From contig JAFMQP010000223.1 in assembly GCA_017354575.1 (NCBI GenBank), positions 1 to 6,693 on the forward strand: 6,693 nucleotides of DNA, written 5' to 3'. This DNA comes from Acidothermales bacterium. GTDB taxonomy: Bacteria; Actinomycetota; Actinomycetes; Streptosporangiales; WHST01. Positions 5,661 to 6,693 of this stretch are shown here, one piece after another (within the stretch, counting starts at the first letter, position 1; each line of letters begins with the position of its first letter). A program made the position numbers and the translations under genes. Below the pieces are notes generated by a model, which worked only from the letters and a program-made list of their open reading frames with translations, was not told the origin of the DNA and ran no database searches.

Positions 5661-6693
5661 TCACGCCCGCAGCCGCAATCCCTTCGGCGTCGCGTGGAAA
5701 CCGGCGGAGCGCAGCGCGTCGGCGAGCGGGCTGTCGCGGACGGCCTCGCCGTCGGCCCGCTCGACGGCGAGCTTGCCGAGGTGGCCGTCGCGGACGGCGA
5801 GCGCGAGTGCGTCGACGGCGGGCTGCAGCACGTCGGCGTCGTCGTAACCCTCTCCGCCGTGCCCGGAACCCCCGCCGGGCCACGACAGCAGGGTGCGGCC
5901 GCCGCGCTCGACGTACAGCACGAGCCGTCCGCCCACGAGTACGACGAGCGCGCCGCTCTTGCGCCCGGGCCGGTGGCCGGCGGCCGTCTCGCCCGGCCGG
6001 TCGGGCCAGGGCAGTGCCGCGCCGTACGGGTTCGCCGGGTCGGTGGCGGCGAGCGCAAGTGCCGAACTGTCGGTGTCCGGGCCCGGCGGCGACTCGGCGC
6101 GGAGCCGGTCGACGGCGCCCGGCGTGGCGAACTGCGCCGCGCCGAGCCCCTCGACGAAGTAGCCGCGCCGGCACCGGCCGGACTCCTCGAACGCGCGCAG
6201 CACGCGGTAGACCGCGGCGAAGCCGCCGGGGATCCGCTCCGTCGCCACGGCGCCGCGGGTGACGATGCCATGCCGGTCGAGCAGCACCTCTGCGACGGCG
6301 TGCGCGCGCCGCGTGGGGTCGACGTCGCGGACCGGCGTCAGCGACCAGCGGCCCCGGGTGGACGGCGGGCCGGCGCGGCTGGGCATGGACCTGGCCAGGC
6401 CGCGCGTGGTGTACCGGCTGCGCGGCGGACGCGGCCGGGCCCGGTGCGTGCCGCGGCCCTCGACGTACGCGCGCAGCGGCGCGATCGTGTCGCCGGTGAC
6501 GTGGCCGGCCCAGACGAGATCCCACAGTGCCTTCGCGAGAGCGACGTCGTCGAGTGAGCGGATGCGCTCGCCCAGCTGCCGGAAGAACAGTGCGCCGCCG
6601 CCGTCGAGCGCGTCGAGGATGCCGCGCTGCTCGTCGGTCGGGTCGAGCTCGACGGGCGGCGGGAGCAGCACCGGCGCGGTGTCGGCGAGCGCG
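5661..6693 (-). CDS. lhr: Lhr-type DNA-repair helicase, C-terminal domain (N-terminus outside window)
   Basis: Seen: 343 codons open from the right edge to a TGA at 5663-5661; the true start is beyond the window. The GTG at 6671 is internal, since ALADTAPV precedes it in frame. In the fragment, a first winged-helix region covers about residues 15-75 (EQRGILDAL, ALWDLVWAGHVT). A basic linker leads to GRWSLTP. A second winged-helix region follows (AEVLLDRHGIVTRGAV, GGFAAVYRVLRAFEESGR, RRGYFVEGLGAAQFATPG), then ATDPANPYGAALPWP (Asp218) and a beta-rich part with GALVVLVGGRLVLYVERGG. Known: Lhr is a roughly 1,500-residue superfamily-2 3'-to-5' DNA translocase. Its C-terminal region has tandem winged helices and a beta barrel like the AlkZ DNA glycosylases, and in E. 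coli Lhr it has been linked to uracil-DNA glycosylase activity. The helicase motifs themselves cannot be checked here. This fragment looks intact through its natural end. Confidence 0.92.
   Translation of the reverse strand, partial: ALADTAPVLLPPPVELDPTDEQRGILDALDGGGALFFRQLGERIRSLDDVALAKALWDLVWAGHVTGDTIAPLRAYVEGRGTHRARPRPPRSRYTTRGLARSMPSRAGPPSTRGRWSLTPVRDVDPTRRAHAVAEVLLDRHGIVTRGAVATERIPGGFAAVYRVLRAFEESGRCRRGYFVEGLGAAQFATPGAVDRLRAESPPGPDTDSSALALAATDPANPYGAALPWPDRPGETAAGHRPGRKSGALVVLVGGRLVLYVERGGRTLLSWPGGGSGHGGEGYDDADVLQPAVDALALAVRDGHLGKLAVERADGEAVRDSPLADALRSAGFHATPKGLRLRA

Noticed and set aside
3827..6271. An 814-codon minus-strand open frame spanning the oxidoreductase, the small gene and part of Lhr.
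   Set aside because: It crosses three well-supported genes in wrong frames and its translation is Arg/Val/His-rich shadow sequence. It is long only because stop codons are rare at this GC content.
1..6693. Mobile element, phage, CRISPR or toxin-antitoxin content.
   Set aside because: I saw no transposase, integrase, regularly spaced repeats, terminal inverted repeats or paired small genes of those kinds; composition is uniform across the window.

Overview
The window is about 6.7 kb of very GC-rich DNA. Its codons end almost entirely in G or C, starts are often GTG or TTG, and genes are tightly spaced. Together with an actinobacterial-type Lhr C-terminus, this points to the chromosome of an Actinomycetota member. 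I cannot fix the genus from sequence alone. I see no tRNA, rRNA, CRISPR array, insertion sequence, integrase or phage gene.

Layout from left to right. (1) Positions 982 down to 1, minus strand: a PAPS-dependent sulfotransferase that runs off the left edge with only its extreme C-terminus missing. (2) Positions 983-1160: a divergent intergenic region with a perfect 7-bp inverted repeat (1071-1088) and further copies of its half-site; a regulator probably binds here. (3) Positions 1161-1883 and 1880-3850, plus strand: an ABC exporter operon of the MacB/LolD/FtsX type. The ATPase and a ten-helix permease are coupled by a GTGA stop/start overlap. The permease carries the only in-frame TTA leucine codon in the window. 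(4) Positions 3929-5299, plus strand: an FAD-binding oxidoreductase of the berberine-bridge-enzyme-like (BBE-like) class, with the histidine for covalent FAD but not the second, cysteine linkage. (5) Positions 5324-5653, plus strand, 24 bp behind it: a small protein resembling the DUF6157 family that appears to lack the middle of that domain. (6) Positions 6693 down to 5661, minus strand: the C-terminal part of the large DNA-repair helicase Lhr, convergent with the small gene, 7 bp between the stop codons, N-terminus outside the window.

The ABC pair forms one functional unit, exporting or extracting a hydrophobic or cell-envelope substrate. The oxidoreductase and the small protein probably share a transcript. 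The sulfotransferase and Lhr appear to be independent neighbours. I found nothing that amounts to a clearly new multi-gene system. The best leads are the divergent operator region, the lone TTA codon, and the shortened DUF6157-like protein.
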